DNA of 64,000 nucleotides. Origin: Acidovorax sp. FJL06. Lineage in GTDB: Bacteria > Pseudomonadota > Gammaproteobacteria > Burkholderiales > Burkholderiaceae_C. The notes under the pieces were generated by a model. The model did no database searches and was not told the DNA's origin. It saw only the letters and a list, made by a program, of their open reading frames with translations. Below, in pieces: positions 43,613 through 54,315 of this stretch (positions within the stretch are counted from its first letter, which is position 1; each line of letters opens with the position of its first letter). A program made the translations under genes and the position numbers. The stretch spans positions 1-64,000 of the forward strand of contig NZ_QAJR01000029.1 of NCBI RefSeq assembly GCF_003852545.1, in the 5' to 3' direction.

Positions 43613-44587
43613 TTACCGGAAATGGTCGAACGAGGCATAGCGGTGCTCCACCGCCTGCCCCTGCGCATCCACCAGCTGCAGGCCGGGCTCGGCCAGCACC
43701 GTGCCAATGCGGGTGACGGACGTGCCACTGGCCTGCGACACGGCGGCCACCGCGTCACGCCGCGCGGGTGGGGCGGTGAAGGCCAGCTCGTAGTCGTCGC
43801 CCCCTGCCAGGGTGCATTGGCGAATCAGTTCCGCATCGAATAGGGCTGTTGCGCTGGATGGATAAGCGCTCTCAGCTATCAAATTGGAAGTGATGTGGGT
43901 GTCGATGCGCGCGCCCACGCCCGAGGCCTTGAGGATGTGCGACAGGTCGCCCAGCAGGCCGTCGGAGAGGTCCATGGCGCTGCTGGCCACGCCGCGCAGC
44001 GCCTGGCCCAGGGCCACGCGGGGGGTGGGGCGCTCCAGCCGCTGGCGCACGCGGGCCAGCGTGTCGGCGGGCAATGGGGTGTGGCCCAGCAGGGCTTCCA
44101 GCGCCAGCCGAGCATCGCCCAGCGTGCCGCTCACGTAGATGTCGTCGCCGGGCTGGGCGCCACTGCGCAGCAGGGCCTGGCCAGGGGGCACCTCGCCCAA
44201 CACGGTGATGCAAATGTTGAGCGGGCCCTGCGTGGTGTCGCCCCCCACCAGCTCGCAGCCGTGCGCGTCGGCCAGCGCCAGCAGCCCGCGCGCGAAGCCT
44301 GCAAGCCAGGCCTCATCCACCCGGGGCAATGACAAGGCCAGGGTGAACGCGAGCGGGCGCGCACCGCAGGCCGCCAGGTCCGACAGGTTCACGGCCAGCG
44401 CCTTGTGGCCCAGGGCTTCGGGGTCCACATCGGCGAAGAAGTGGCGGCCCTCCACCAGCATGTCGCTGGAGACGGCCAGCTGCATGCCGGGTGCGGGCGC
44501 CAGCAGCGCGCAGTCGTCGCCCACGCCCAGGGCGGCCTTGCGCACGGGGCGGGTGAAGTAGCGGGCGATCAGGTCGAACTCACCCAT
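43613..44587 (-). CDS. thiL: Thiamine-monophosphate kinase
   Basis: 324 residues phosphorylating thiamine monophosphate to the diphosphate cofactor. Motifs: EFDLIARYFTRP, LGVGDDCALLAP (metal-binding DD), VSSDMLVEGRHFF, AVNLSDLAACGARP, GGDTTQGP, and SAMDLSDGLLGDL. Codons about 235-250 (NLIAESAYPSSATALF) come from a palindromic repeat copy. The usual partner pgpA lies 7.5 kb downstream. Confidence 0.95.
   Translation of the reverse strand: MGEFDLIARYFTRPVRKAALGVGDDCALLAPAPGMQLAVSSDMLVEGRHFFADVDPEALGHKALAVNLSDLAACGARPLAFTLALSLPRVDEAWLAGFARGLLALADAHGCELVGGDTTQGPLNICITVLGEVPPGQALLRSGAQPGDDIYVSGTLGDARLALEALLGHTPLPADTLARVRQRLERPTPRVALGQALRGVASSAMDLSDGLLGDLSHILKASGVGARIDTHITSNLIAESAYPSSATALFDAELIRQCTLAGGDDYELAFTAPPARRDAVAAVSQASGTSVTRIGTVLAEPGLQLVDAQGQAVEHRYASFDHFR
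43839..43885. repeat. Palindromic repeat inside thiL, in frame
   Basis: On the minus strand: AATTTGATAGCTGAGAGCGC, TTATCCATCCAGCGCAACAG, CCCTA. The left arm TTGATAGCT..AGCGCTTAT is nearly identical to intergenic copy 4 (32202). It is translated in a different frame from the rpoN copy. Confidence 0.75.
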
Positions 44588-44681
44588 GGCGGTGCCTTGT
44601 GGGGACGGGGTGTGTGCGGTGTGCCGAAGGGCAGCAAAAATCAGAAAACATGTGGAGCAGCAAAATGAAGCGGGCGGGGCG

Positions 44682-45578
44682 CTAGCGCGGGTCAAACCAC
44701 TGCGCCCAGTGGTCGATGCAGGCCTGGATCTTGGGCAGCCGGTGCCTGCGGGTGAGGGTGATGGCGTGGATGGGGCTGGGCTGCAGGTCCACGAACGGGG
44801 CCAGCACGGGCGCGAGCAGGCCCTGGCGCACCAGGGGGTCGGCCACCACGGTGGCCAGGCGTGCAATGCCCAGGCCCTGCAGCGCCATGCGCGCGGTGAT
44901 GGCGGTGCTGCCCGAGCGCCAGTGGCCGTCGGCCACCAGCACATGCGGCGCACCGTCGATCAGGAAGGGCCAGTGGTTCAGAAACGCCACCGCGCTGTTG
45001 GTGATGAGCCGGTGCTGGCGCAGATCGTCGGGGCGCTGGGGCACGCCATGCGCTTGCAGGTAGCCCGGCGTGGCATACAGGGCGCGGGCCAGCGTGCCCA
45101 GCGGGCGCGCCACCACGGTGTCGGTCAGCGGCGGGCCGGTGCGGATGGCGATGTCGATGCCACCCTGCACCATGTCGGCCATGCGGTCGTCCACCAGCAG
45201 TTCCACGCGCAGTTGCGGGTGCTTGTGTTGCAGGCTCTCGAAGCTGGGGATCAGCAGGTGCTCGGCCACCACCGAGCTGGAGGCCACGCGCACCCAGCCG
45301 CTGGGCTGGCCGCTTTGCTGGGCGAACTCGCCTTCCAGCTCGTCCAGCGTGCCGGTGATGCGGCGGCAGTAGTCCAGAAAGGTCTGCCCCTCGGCCGTGA
45401 GCGTGAGCCCGTGCGTGCTGCGGTGGAGCAGCCGCGCACCGCAGGATTGTTCGATGCGCGCCAGCGTGCGCGAGACCTGGCTCACGGGCGCATTGCGCTC
45501 GCGCGCCACGGCCGACAGCGAACCCAGGTCGGCCACGCGGGCGAACAGGTGCATGTCTTCAAAGCGGATGTCGCGCAT
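44682..45578 (-). CDS. LysR-type transcriptional regulator
   Basis: 298 residues. HTH: MHLFARVADLGSLSAVARE, then APVSQVSRTLARIEQSCGARLLHR given as SQVSRTLARIEQSCG. The effector domain is at about 90-290 (GWVRVASSSVVAEHLL). It diverges from the small ORF and tautomerase gene at 45729-46339, its likely targets. Confidence 0.93.
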   Translation of the reverse strand: MRDIRFEDMHLFARVADLGSLSAVARERNAPVSQVSRTLARIEQSCGARLLHRSTHGLTLTAEGQTFLDYCRRITGTLDELEGEFAQQSGQPSGWVRVASSSVVAEHLLIPSFESLQHKHPQLRVELLVDDRMADMVQGGIDIAIRTGPPLTDTVVARPLGTLARALYATPGYLQAHGVPQRPDDLRQHRLITNSAVAFLNHWPFLIDGAPHVLVADGHWRSGSTAITARMALQGLGIARLATVVADPLVRQGLLAPVLAPFVDLQPSPIHAITLTRRHRLPKIQACIDHWAQWFDPR

Positions 45579-45728
45579 CGGGCAATGGTAACGGCGGGGC
45601 CCGGGAGCCTCTGCACGAGGCGCCCTTGCAATCGGCGCAAAACGCTGTTGCGCTGCGGGCGGTTTCCGGGCGGCGGGGCGCTGCCTACAGTCGCTTCACC
45701 CTTTGTCCAACCCTCGAAAGGAGCCGCC

Positions 45729-45959
45729 ATGCACCCCCACATGCCCCCCGATGACTACCAGCGCCTGCGCGAGCTGGCCAAGCTGCAAGCACTGGAACTG
45801 CGCCAGCAGGCGATCCGCGAAGCCCCCGCCTGGCTGGCGTGCGCGGTGGTGCGCGCCGTGCGCCGGATGGCCGGCCTGCTTCGTTTCGGCCGGCCCCAGG
45901 CCGTGCCATCCCGTTCATCCACCCTCCATCCCCCAACACCATGCCAACCCTCGTTCTGA
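45729..45959 (+). CDS. Small hypothetical basic protein
   Basis: 76 residues, mostly helical and Arg/Ala-rich (DDYQRLRELAKLQALELRQQ, then EAPAWLACAVVRAVRRM). It has a strong ribosome binding site (AAAGGAG, 9 bp upstream). The last 20 residues overlap the tautomerase start and look unconstrained. An amphipathic helix with RAVRRM could touch membrane or nucleic acid. I recognise no family. Confidence 0.55.
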   Translation: MHPHMPPDDYQRLRELAKLQALELRQQAIREAPAWLACAVVRAVRRMAGLLRFGRPQAVPSRSSTLHPPTPCQPSF

Positions 45960-46339
45960 AACTCGCCCCGCTGCAAAACCCCGAGCGCTACCGGCAACTC
46001 GCCGGCGCGCTCACCGACCTCACGGTTCAGCTACTCGGCAAACGCCGTGAGGTGACGGCGGTGGTCATCGACGACCTGCCCAGCGCACGCTGGCACATCG
46101 GTGGTGCACCGGTGGCGCAGCCCACGGCGCTGCTGGAGATCAGCATCACGCAGGGCACGAACACGCCGGAAGAGAAGGCCGCCTTCATCCACGCTGCGTT
46201 TGCCGAACTGCAGCGTCAGCTGGCCGGTGACGGCGCGCTGGCCCCGGCCAGCTACGTGGTGGTGCGGGAGCTGCCCGCCAGCGACTGGGGCTACGGCGGG
46301 CGCACGCAGCAGGCGCGCAAGCTGGCGCTGGCGGCGTGA
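45941..46339 (+). CDS. Tautomerase-superfamily protein (long form)
   Basis: 132 residues, beginning MPTLVLKLAPLQNPERYRQL with Pro following Met as required for the catalytic base. Twice the size of 4-OT monomers, so it holds two beta-alpha-beta units, as in the longer tautomerase groups. ALLEISITQGTNTPEEKAAF fits the second unit. It overlaps the small ORF upstream and is divergent from a LysR gene. Confidence 0.85.
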   Translation: MPTLVLKLAPLQNPERYRQLAGALTDLTVQLLGKRREVTAVVIDDLPSARWHIGGAPVAQPTALLEISITQGTNTPEEKAAFIHAAFAELQRQLAGDGALAPASYVVVRELPASDWGYGGRTQQARKLALAA

Positions 46340-46357
46340 TGGTGTGCAACCGCTGGG

Positions 46358-47497
46358 TCAGGCGGGCGCGCCGCGAAAGCGCTGCGCTGCCTGGCGGCTG
46401 ACCTCGGCCAGCAACTGCTCTTCGCTCTGGCGCTGGCGCAGCCAGCGTGCGTCGTTCTGGCCCGCTTCCACCTCGGTGCGCAGCATGTGCATGGCGCTCG
46501 AAGCGCCCTGCACGGCGGCGTGGCCCGCAATCTTGTCCATGGTGCGCAGAATGTGTTCGCGCAGCGGCATGTGATCGCCCGTGGCCGGGTCCACATACAC
46601 CGCGTCCATGCCAAAGCGGCAGGCCTGGAAGCGGTTGTAGGTGTAGACGAGGTAGTCGTCCTCTTCGGGCATGAAGGGCTGGTCGGCCAGGAACCAGGCG
46701 CCCAGCGACTGCACATAGCCTGCGAGGGCTGCGGCGCGCTCGATGGTGAGCGGCGTGTCGAACACGCGGATCTCGATGGTGCCGAACTCGGGCTTGGGGC
46801 GGATGTCCCAGTAGAAATCCTTCATGCTCTTCACCACCCCGGTGCGCGTCATCTTGTCGAAGTAGGCCTCGAAATCCGTCCAGGTGAGCGCCATGGGCGC
46901 GCGGCCTGACAGCGGGAACGCGAACACCGAGTTCAGCCGTGCCGAGTCGAACGCCGTGTCCTGCCCCTGCACGTAGGGGCTGGAGGCCGACAGCGCGATG
47001 AAGTGGGGGATGTAGCGCGACATGCGGTGCAGCATCAAGAGCGCGGCGTCCGCGTCGGGGCAGCCAATGTGCACATGCTGGCCGAAGATGGTGAACTGCT
47101 TGGACAGGTAGCCATACAGCTCCGACAGCTCGCGAAAGCGCGGCTTGTCGTAGATGCGGCGCTCATGCCACTGCTGGAAGGGGTGTGTGCCGCCCCCCAC
47201 CACGGCGATGTTGAGCTTGTCCGCGCTTTTCACCAGCGCATCGCGGATCGGTGTGAGCTGGCCCAGTACCTCGCTGGCCGAATGGCAGATGCCGGTGGAG
47301 ATCTCGATCATGCTGTTCGTCATCTCGGGCACCACGCTGCCGGGCAGCGGGGTTTTTTTCATGAGGCGCAGCATGTCCTCGGCGTAGGGCGCGAGGTCGT
47401 AGTCGTTGGTGTTGACGAGCTGCAGCTCCAGCTCCACGCCCAGCGTCAGCGGTTCGGAATGGTTGAAGGCTTCAAGACTCACGGTGGTTGTCTCCAT
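46358..47497 (-). CDS. ybdK: YbdK-type carboxylate-amine ligase
   Basis: 379 residues of the glutamate-cysteine-ligase 2 family, with weak gamma-glutamylcysteine synthetase activity in E. coli. Signatures: [13 protein letters not shown] (about residues 16-28), [63 protein letters not shown] three codons upstream is an alternative start. The coding start overlaps the 3' end of the antiporter gene by about 26 bp. Confidence 0.93.
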   Translation of the reverse strand: METTTVSLEAFNHSEPLTLGVELELQLVNTNDYDLAPYAEDMLRLMKKTPLPGSVVPEMTNSMIEISTGICHSASEVLGQLTPIRDALVKSADKLNIAVVGGGTHPFQQWHERRIYDKPRFRELSELYGYLSKQFTIFGQHVHIGCPDADAALLMLHRMSRYIPHFIALSASSPYVQGQDTAFDSARLNSVFAFPLSGRAPMALTWTDFEAYFDKMTRTGVVKSMKDFYWDIRPKPEFGTIEIRVFDTPLTIERAAALAGYVQSLGAWFLADQPFMPEEDDYLVYTYNRFQACRFGMDAVYVDPATGDHMPLREHILRTMDKIAGHAAVQGASSAMHMLRTEVEAGQNDARWLRQRQSEEQLLAEVSRQAAQRFRGAPA

Positions 47498-48731
47498 GGT
47501 TGGCACGGGTCAGCGGCGCCCAGGGTTTGGAGCTTTCGCCCGCACGGTAGATGGCCACGGTGGCGATGACGGCGCCAAACACCTCCATCAGCAAAATCGC
47601 GGGCAGCGCCACCCCGGCAATCACATGGCCGGTGGAGGGCGAGGCCAGCACGAACTGCGAGGCGATCAAGAGCGCGATGGAGGACATGGGCGTCATCGCA
47701 CAGCCCACCCACAGCGCCTGCTTCCAGCTCGCGCCGCTGCCCACATTGCCCAGCGCCACGCCCAGGGCCTTGGCCAGCAGGCGCACGGCAATCAGCGCCA
47801 GCACCACACCGGCCACGGGGGCGCTCCAGTCGGCCTGTGCGGCCACCGTGGAGACCAGCACGAACATCAGCATGGTGAGCAGCGAGGACGCATTGCCCAG
47901 CTGGCGTGGCCAGGCCCAGGGGCGCGGGTTGAGCTGCTTAAGCAGCATGCCCGCCAGCAGTGCGGCCAGCGGCGCCGAGCCGCCCATGTGCGCTGCCACG
48001 GCCGTGCCGGCGGCCACCAGGGCCAGGAACAGCATGGCGGTGTTCTCGCTCGTGGGGCTCATCAAGCGCAGCGCCATGCGCAGCACCAGGGCCAGCACAG
48101 CCGCCACCACGATCGACACGCCCAGCACCACCACCACGGGCGAGACGGTTTCAAGCACCGTGAGGCTCGGGCGGTTGATGAGCTCGGCCTTGGCACTGCC
48201 CAGCGTGAGCGCATACAGCGTGGACAAGGTGGTGAGCACAATGGCGCGCTCCGTCACCGGCCCGGCGGCGCGGGTGTCGGCCACCACGCGGGTGAGCACG
48301 GCGGGCGATGCGGCCAGCGCCACCAGTGCCAGCGGGCCGGCCACCTGCGTGGGCAGCTGCAGCCACACCAGCACCCAGTACACGGCAAAGTAGGTCAGCA
48401 CCGATTCGGCAATGCTCTGCACCAGCACCATGGGGTTGTGGCGGAACCAGCGCAGCGGGATGCGGCCGCCACATTCAAACAGCACGATGGCCACGCCCAG
48501 CTCCAGCAGGAACAGGCCAATGCCCTGCAGCGGCCACACGGCGCCGCTGAAGCCCGCCAGGCCCGCCACGGTGCCCACCAGCGAATAGCCGACCACCTTG
48601 GGCAGGCCGGTGTGGCGCTGGGTGAGATAGCCGGCCATGGCGGCCACGGCCAGCAGCAGCGACCATTGCACCGTGGGCAGCCCGGCCGAGGGGCGCAGCC
48701 ACTGCGCCCAAAAGCTCAGGATTTCATTCAT
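47472..48731 (-). CDS. Cation:proton antiporter (CPA2/KefB-like)
   Basis: 419 residues with about 12 membrane segments and no cytosolic TrkA domain. [16 protein letters not shown] (about 42-57) and [17 protein letters not shown], given as [13 protein letters not shown] and ECGGRIP, resemble the pore region of CPA2 antiporters. [18 protein letters not shown] holds the second discontinuous helix. It probably exchanges K+ or Na+ for protons. Coupled to ybdK by overlap. Confidence 0.88.
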   Translation of the reverse strand: MNEILSFWAQWLRPSAGLPTVQWSLLLAVAAMAGYLTQRHTGLPKVVGYSLVGTVAGLAGFSGAVWPLQGIGLFLLELGVAIVLFECGGRIPLRWFRHNPMVLVQSIAESVLTYFAVYWVLVWLQLPTQVAGPLALVALAASPAVLTRVVADTRAAGPVTERAIVLTTLSTLYALTLGSAKAELINRPSLTVLETVSPVVVVLGVSIVVAAVLALVLRMALRLMSPTSENTAMLFLALVAAGTAVAAHMGGSAPLAALLAGMLLKQLNPRPWAWPRQLGNASSLLTMLMFVLVSTVAAQADWSAPVAGVVLALIAVRLLAKALGVALGNVGSGASWKQALWVGCAMTPMSSIALLIASQFVLASPSTGHVIAGVALPAILLMEVFGAVIATVAIYRAGESSKPWAPLTRANHGDNHRES

Positions 48732-48905
48732 GTCTTGGGACCTCTGCGTCAGGCGGGCAACGGATGCCCGGTGGTGTGAAGGGGCTGGCGCACAAGCCCT
48801 CCGCCAATGGGAGGGGGTGCGCTGGGGGCGGTCCCTTGAATTTACAGGCGGAAACACATCGCCCGTGTAGGACAGGGGCGGTGGTTGCCGTGGCTGGCCT
48901 GGCCG

Positions 48906-50915
48906 CTAGGAAGCGCTGGTGGGTGTGGTGCGCGCGGGCATGAAAAAGCTCAGCGGTGCTGTGCGCACGCGTGCGCGCAGGGCCGCATAGATGCGCGAGC
49001 GGTCCACGCCGCTCACGTTCTGAGCGCGCAGCGCCAGGCGGAAGGCGAGGTAGAAGCTCACCGACACATTCAGGGCCCCCAGGAACGGCAGCGAGGCCAC
49101 GGCCCACCAGAAGGCGGGCATGTGCAGCACCTGCAGGCCCAGCACCGCACTGGCTGCACCCACCTGGCCGGTGGACAGCGTGACGTGGCGCACGTCCAGC
49201 CCCAGGCCGAAGAATGCGGCAAAGGCCGGCACCAGGCCCAGCATGAAGCCGAGCGAAATGTTGGCCGCAAAGCCCGAGAGGTTCTCGCGCAGGAAGCGGG
49301 CCCAGCGCGCCGCGCGCCCGGCCCCCAGCAGCCGCGTGATGCGCGGGTTGTAGTGCATGGCCGAGTCCAGGCGGTTGAGAACGAACCAGTTTTCCGTCCA
49401 GCCCGCGATGATGCTCGACGCAAACAGCAGCACCCCGGTGAAGGCTGCAAACAACAGCGAAGGGCCGAGCAGGTGCAGAGACTCGAACACATGCTCGGCC
49501 TGTTTCTCGCTGATGGCCGGGGCGCCGGTGGCCAGCGCAATCGCCGTGGCCAGCGCCAGCACGGCCGGGAACACCACCAGCACATTGCCCAGCACGGCCG
49601 CCACCTGCGAGCGCACCAGGTGCGTGATCTCGTCCACGAACGATGCAATGGCATCGCCCGTGCCCAGCTCCTTGAGCTTGGCCGCCATGGCGGGCGCCGT
49701 CATGGCGGGCTGCTTGGTGGCCACGGTGAAGTGCAGCAGCTGGATCAGCACAAAACTCACGGCGTAGTTGATGCCCGCCGCGAACCCGCTCCAGAACGCC
49801 GACAGTGCCAGCGCATACAGGCCGAACTTGGCCATCGTGGTGAAGGCCATCAGGGCGCCGCCGCCCGCCGCCTTTTGGAGCATGGCGCGGTATTCGCTGC
49901 CGGTGCGCGTGATGTAGTGCTCGCCGGTTTCGGCGCTGCGCTCGGCCACCTTGGCGGCCAGCAGCGAAGAGTTGGCCGCCAGCAAGGCGCGCAGGCTGCG
50001 CCGCTCCTGCCCCACCATCACCAGGCGCGCCATGAGGCGCGCGGCGGTGACCGCCGGCTTGGGGGACAGCAGGCAGTCGAGCAGCTCGCGCACGCGCAGG
50101 ATGCGCTCGCGCAGCTGCCGCAGGCGAAACACCAGGCCCACCGAAATGCCGTTGTCTTCGAAGTGCGCATACACGGTGGCGGCGGCCGCGCGGCAGGCCT
50201 CCAGCCGCTCGCGCAGGCGCTGGGCGGACTCGTGGAGCCGGTCCGGCGTGCGCAGCGCGTGCAGCACCTCCACGTGCAGGCTTTCCACGTCGCGGATGAG
50301 CGCATGGAAGGGCTGGCCTGCGCGCGCGGCTTCGCTCATGCGCAGCCGCAGCTCGGGGGCAAAGCCGGTCGAGAGGATCTGGCCCGCGCAGTAGGTGATG
50401 GCATCGAGCAAGGCCCGGTGCCAGCGCGTGGCACCGCCCGGGCTTTCGTCGCCACCGGCGGGCGCCAGCAACTCCACCAGCCGGTTGAGCTGAGCCTCGT
50501 CGAGCGCGGCCAGCCACTGGGCATCAAAGGCGCTGGGTAGCGCCAGCATGAACAGCTCGGACGCGTCGATGGTCTCAGGGCTGCCGGGCAGCAGCTTGGT
50601 GCGCAGCCGTTCGGCCACCTCGCTGACCAGTGCGGTGCGGGGGGCAAAACCGAAGTCGGCCAGCAGGGTGGTGATGTCCACCTGGTCCACCAGCGTGGAC
50701 CACCAGGCCTGCAGCCGCTGCTGGGTGTCGGGGCGGGCAGCCACCGTGTCCAGAAACAGCTGCACCCGCTCCAGCGAGGCAGGCACCGAGTCGCGCGGGC
50801 CACGCACCCAGTCCAGCAGGTGGATGAGCCACAGGTGGCGGTGGGCCAGGTCGGCCGATGGGTCCAGGGCCGTGAGCAGGCTGGCCAGGTCGGTCGCGGG
50901 GGAAATCGCTTTCAA
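48906..50915 (-). CDS. Gcr-family membrane protein (annotated elsewhere as site-specific recombinase)
   Basis: 669 residues. The N-terminal half (1-340) is helical and soluble. The C-terminal half has about six membrane segments ([43 protein letters not shown] and others; parts [15 protein letters not shown] and [13 protein letters not shown]). It matches the family that databases label site-specific recombinase (Gcr). There is no serine- or tyrosine-recombinase motif, and membrane topology argues against DNA recombination. The conserved Gcr-apaG-rpe order suggests a housekeeping membrane role. Confidence 0.85.
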   Translation of the reverse strand: MKAISPATDLASLLTALDPSADLAHRHLWLIHLLDWVRGPRDSVPASLERVQLFLDTVAARPDTQQRLQAWWSTLVDQVDITTLLADFGFAPRTALVSEVAERLRTKLLPGSPETIDASELFMLALPSAFDAQWLAALDEAQLNRLVELLAPAGGDESPGGATRWHRALLDAITYCAGQILSTGFAPELRLRMSEAARAGQPFHALIRDVESLHVEVLHALRTPDRLHESAQRLRERLEACRAAAATVYAHFEDNGISVGLVFRLRQLRERILRVRELLDCLLSPKPAVTAARLMARLVMVGQERRSLRALLAANSSLLAAKVAERSAETGEHYITRTGSEYRAMLQKAAGGGALMAFTTMAKFGLYALALSAFWSGFAAGINYAVSFVLIQLLHFTVATKQPAMTAPAMAAKLKELGTGDAIASFVDEITHLVRSQVAAVLGNVLVVFPAVLALATAIALATGAPAISEKQAEHVFESLHLLGPSLLFAAFTGVLLFASSIIAGWTENWFVLNRLDSAMHYNPRITRLLGAGRAARWARFLRENLSGFAANISLGFMLGLVPAFAAFFGLGLDVRHVTLSTGQVGAASAVLGLQVLHMPAFWWAVASLPFLGALNVSVSFYLAFRLALRAQNVSGVDRSRIYAALRARVRTAPLSFFMPARTTPTSAS

Positions 50916-51319
50916 TGCAGCACCCGCCCGCTCAGGGGGCTGCCCGAGGGGCCGTGGCCCAGGGCCTCCAGCACAAACAGGGGCACAGGGGTGTCGAAGG
51001 GCGCGCCGTCTTCGGCCACGCAGTGGAAGGTGCCGTGCATGGTGCCGCTGGCGGTGCGCAACCGGCAGCCGCTGGTGTACTGGAACGACTCGCCCGGCTT
51101 GAGCAGGGGCTGCTGCCCCACCACGCCCAGGCCCTTGACCTCTTCGGTGTGGCCCCGGGCGTCGCTGATGATCCAGTGCCGGGAGATCAGCTGTGCGGGC
51201 GCCTCTCCGGCGTTGGTGATGGTGATGGTGTAGGCGAAGCTGAACACCCCGGAGTCCGGCGCGGACTGCTCGGGCAGGTATTCGGGCAGCACTTCCACGT
51301 CAAACTGGTGCTTTGGCAT
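50912..51319 (-). CDS. apaG: ApaG protein
   Basis: 135 residues of the fibronectin-III-like ApaG fold: [70 protein letters not shown]. The length is normal. The protein's role is poorly defined (cobalt/magnesium phenotypes in enterics). It overlaps the Gcr gene by 4 bp. Confidence 0.95.
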   Translation of the reverse strand: MPKHQFDVEVLPEYLPEQSAPDSGVFSFAYTITITNAGEAPAQLISRHWIISDARGHTEEVKGLGVVGQQPLLKPGESFQYTSGCRLRTASGTMHGTFHCVAEDGAPFDTPVPLFVLEALGHGPSGSPLSGRVLH

Positions 51320-51406
51320 GGGCGAATGGTAACGCCGCAGTCCCCGTTCATGGGGGCTTGCGGCCCCCAAACCCCCACGCGCTCTGCGCTTTGCGACAAT
51401 CGGGGG

Positions 51407-52090
51407 ATGAGCCGCACCTTCCAAATCGCCCCCTCGATCCTCTCTGCCGACTTTGCCCGCCTGGGCGAAGAAGTGCGCAACGTCATTGCCGCTGGCGCCG
51501 ACTGGATCCACTTCGACGTGATGGACAACCATTACGTGCCCAACCTCACTTTCGGCCCCATGGTGTGCCAGGCCTTGAAGCCCCATGCCAAAACGCCAGC
51601 AGGCGTGGCCGTGCCGATCGACGTGCACCTGATGATCCAGCCGGTGGACGCCCTGGCCGCTGCGTTTGCCGACGCGGGTGCGGACTACATCAGCTTCCAC
51701 CCCGATGCCTCGGGCCATGTGCACCGCAGCATCCAGGCCATCCGCTCCAAGGGCGTCAAGCCCGGCCTGGTGTTCAACCCGGCCGAGCCGCTGGATGTGC
51801 TGGACTGGGTGATCGACGACATCGACCTCATCCTGATCATGAGCGTGAACCCCGGCTTTGGCGGCCAGAGCTTCATCGACTCGGCCCTGCGCAAGATCGA
51901 AGCCGTGCGCAAGCGCATCGACGCCTCGGGCAAGGACATCCGCCTGGAGGTGGACGGCGGCATCAAGGCCGACAACATCCGCCGCGTGGCCGATGCGGGC
52001 GCCGATACCTTCGTGGCGGGCAGCGCGATTTTTGGCAAGCCTGACTACAAGGGCGTGATCGACGCCATGCGCGTGCAGCTGGCTGCTTGA
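51407..52090 (+). CDS. rpe: Ribulose-phosphate 3-epimerase
   Basis: 227-residue TIM-barrel enzyme interconverting ribulose- and xylulose-5-phosphate. [70 protein letters not shown] carry the metal-binding His/Asp set. In Burkholderiales gph commonly follows; here 6.1 kb of other genes separates them. Confidence 0.97.
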   Translation: MSRTFQIAPSILSADFARLGEEVRNVIAAGADWIHFDVMDNHYVPNLTFGPMVCQALKPHAKTPAGVAVPIDVHLMIQPVDALAAAFADAGADYISFHPDASGHVHRSIQAIRSKGVKPGLVFNPAEPLDVLDWVIDDIDLILIMSVNPGFGGQSFIDSALRKIEAVRKRIDASGKDIRLEVDGGIKADNIRRVADAGADTFVAGSAIFGKPDYKGVIDAMRVQLAA

Positions 52091-52125
52091 TGGCGGATGG
52101 GGTGTCGCACCGTCCCCGGTGCGGG

Positions 52126-54315
52126 CTACCCCAACCGTTGAAAGGTGAGTACAAACGCCACGCCACCCTCGGTGTTGCGGGCGTTGATGGTGCCGCCCAT
52201 CTTGGCCATGTAGGTCTTGGCCACAAACAGGCCCTGGCCCCGGTGTTCGCCTTCGCCCAGCGGGGTGGGGCTGTCCGGGTCTGATACGCCCAGCTCAAAA
52301 ATCCGCTCCAGCAGGTCTTCGGCAATGGTCGAACCCTGGTTGTGCAGCGTGGCGCTGGCGGTGGATTCCGACGCGGTGAGCGTCAGCCTGATGGGGCTGC
52401 CAATGGGGCGGTAGCGGTCGGCATTGCGCAGGATGTGGGTCACCACGTCTTCGAGCGCAAACTCGTCGGCCCGCACGATGACCGGGCCTGCGTTGCTTGA
52501 ACCTGGGGCATACACCACATCCAGGATGCCCGCAAAGTGGGCGTTGTCGGCCACGTTGCGCAGGAATGCATCCAGGTCCAGCCGCCCCTCGGGCACATTG
52601 GCGGCCTGCAGTGCCTCGGCGGGCGATGCTGTGCCATACAGCACATGGATGGCCTGCTGCATGCGCTGCACATAGCGGTGGCCGGGGTCTTGCGGGCCGT
52701 TCAGCGCCATCAGCGATTGCAGGGGCGACATGATCTCGTGCCCCACGGCGTGCCACATGTCGCGCTCTTGCTGGGCGCGCAGTTGCTCGCGCTGCAGGTC
52801 GTCCTTCACGCGCTGCAGCAGGTCGGCCAGGCCCCCGGCCAGAATGCCCAGCTCGTCCGAGCCGCGCAGGTCCGACACATCCAGGTCGCCCAGCCGGGGC
52901 CCGGTGTGGCCGGGCTGCACGTTGTACGACACGGCGGCGGCGCGGCGGGTGAGGGCGGTCACGCGGCGGATCAGGCCCACCTCGACCACCAGCCAGGCCA
53001 GCGCAATGGCGGCCAGCATGGCACCCAGGTACCACGACAGGCGCGTGGCCACAGCGGCCAGGCCTTGCTCCACGCCGCGCAGGTGGCCGGTGAAGTTGAC
53101 CACGTAGTTGCCGGTGGGGGTGTCCAGAATGTCCAGGGCCGTGGGGGCGGCGGGCGTGGCTGCTGCCGGGCCCACGCCTGCGGCCTCCAGCGGCAGCCAG
53201 CGGATCAGGCGCAGCAGCCAGGGCGCGGACGGCTCGGCCTGTACCTCAATGCCCTTGAGGGTGATGGCGCTGGCCTCGTCGCTGCCCAGCTTGCGGATCT
53301 GTACGCGCTCGCCCGGCAGCAGGCTGCGCGAGAGGTCGTTCAGCGAGGCGGCCAGCTGCGCGCCGGGCGCGTCGCTGTCAAACAGGGGCTTGGCGTCTTC
53401 GCCCGGCGCCAGCATCTCCACCCGCACACGCATCTGCCCCAAGTCTTCCGGCGGCCAGACCAGGCGCTCGTCCTTGCGAAACAGGGCTTCGCGGAACAGC
53501 TCGACCGGCAGGCGGATGGAGTAGTGCGTGCGGCGCAGGCAGTCGGGGGTGATGGCGGCCCCGCCAGAAGGCTGTTGGGCCGATGGGTGCGGCAGGTCGC
53601 GGCACTGGCCGTTTTGCCACAGCCAGCCGCGGAAGTCGCGCACCGGCCGCGCGCGGGCGTCGAGCTGCGGCGTGCCGTTGTCCACAAACCCCGTCAGGCG
53701 CCCGCGCACAGCCGCGCCGCCCTGTGGGGGCATGGCCTCATACGGCGCAATCCAGCGGTAGGTGGTGCCCCGCATGTCCAGGCTGATGCGCGCACGGTGC
53801 GCTTCAGCGGCCACCAGCGCGCCGCGCTCGCGGGGCGTCAGCTCGCCGGCATAAAAACTGCCCACCAGGTAGATGAAGCCGCCCGCATAGGGGTTGTTGC
53901 CAATCGCGGCGCACACCGAGGCGCCATCGGGGTACTGCACGGAGCAGCCCGCCATCTCCACAGCCTGCTGTGATTTTTGCGGATCGTCAAAGTCGATGGC
54001 GGCATAGGGCAGCAGCAGCGGCGCCAGCGGCGTCACGCCCTGGCCGAGGTGGCTGGCGTTGAGCAGCGCCAACTGGCCCGAGGGGTGGCGCAGCCGTGCC
54101 ATGACCTCGGCCTGGCTGCGCACAAAGCCATGCTGGTAGGCCTGCCAGGCGCGTTCTTTTTCGTCCTTGAGCACCACCACGCTCAGTGCCACCGTGGCCA
54201 GGGCCAGCAGTACGAACACGCCGCGCACCAGGATGCGCAGGCGGAACGCGGGCAGGCCCAGGCGGGGCATCTCCAGACGGGAGATTTCGAGCGCTGGGCG
54301 CAGCAGGCGCTTCAT
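52126..54315 (-). CDS. Sensor histidine kinase with large periplasmic domain
   Basis: 729 residues. Membrane helices lie near 29-50 and 425-450, giving a periplasmic domain of about 375 residues (no family recognised; contains YAAIDFDDPQKSQQAVEMAG and FIYLVGSFYAGELTPRERGA). HAMP-like and HisKA segments follow, with H526 in VGHEIMSPLQSL, then an HATPase domain with ILRNADRYRP and GQGLFVAKTYM. H-box and N-box are intact. It overlaps the response regulator gene by 4 bp. The SPFH gene diverges from the pair. Confidence 0.9.
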   Translation of the reverse strand: MKRLLRPALEISRLEMPRLGLPAFRLRILVRGVFVLLALATVALSVVVLKDEKERAWQAYQHGFVRSQAEVMARLRHPSGQLALLNASHLGQGVTPLAPLLLPYAAIDFDDPQKSQQAVEMAGCSVQYPDGASVCAAIGNNPYAGGFIYLVGSFYAGELTPRERGALVAAEAHRARISLDMRGTTYRWIAPYEAMPPQGGAAVRGRLTGFVDNGTPQLDARARPVRDFRGWLWQNGQCRDLPHPSAQQPSGGAAITPDCLRRTHYSIRLPVELFREALFRKDERLVWPPEDLGQMRVRVEMLAPGEDAKPLFDSDAPGAQLAASLNDLSRSLLPGERVQIRKLGSDEASAITLKGIEVQAEPSAPWLLRLIRWLPLEAAGVGPAAATPAAPTALDILDTPTGNYVVNFTGHLRGVEQGLAAVATRLSWYLGAMLAAIALAWLVVEVGLIRRVTALTRRAAAVSYNVQPGHTGPRLGDLDVSDLRGSDELGILAGGLADLLQRVKDDLQREQLRAQQERDMWHAVGHEIMSPLQSLMALNGPQDPGHRYVQRMQQAIHVLYGTASPAEALQAANVPEGRLDLDAFLRNVADNAHFAGILDVVYAPGSSNAGPVIVRADEFALEDVVTHILRNADRYRPIGSPIRLTLTASESTASATLHNQGSTIAEDLLERIFELGVSDPDSPTPLGEGEHRGQGLFVAKTYMAKMGGTINARNTEGGVAFVLTFQRLG

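Noticed and set aside
48906-50915. Mobile element carrying a site-specific recombinase
   Set aside because: No recombinase motif, no attachment repeats, and a membrane topology; the context is conserved housekeeping.
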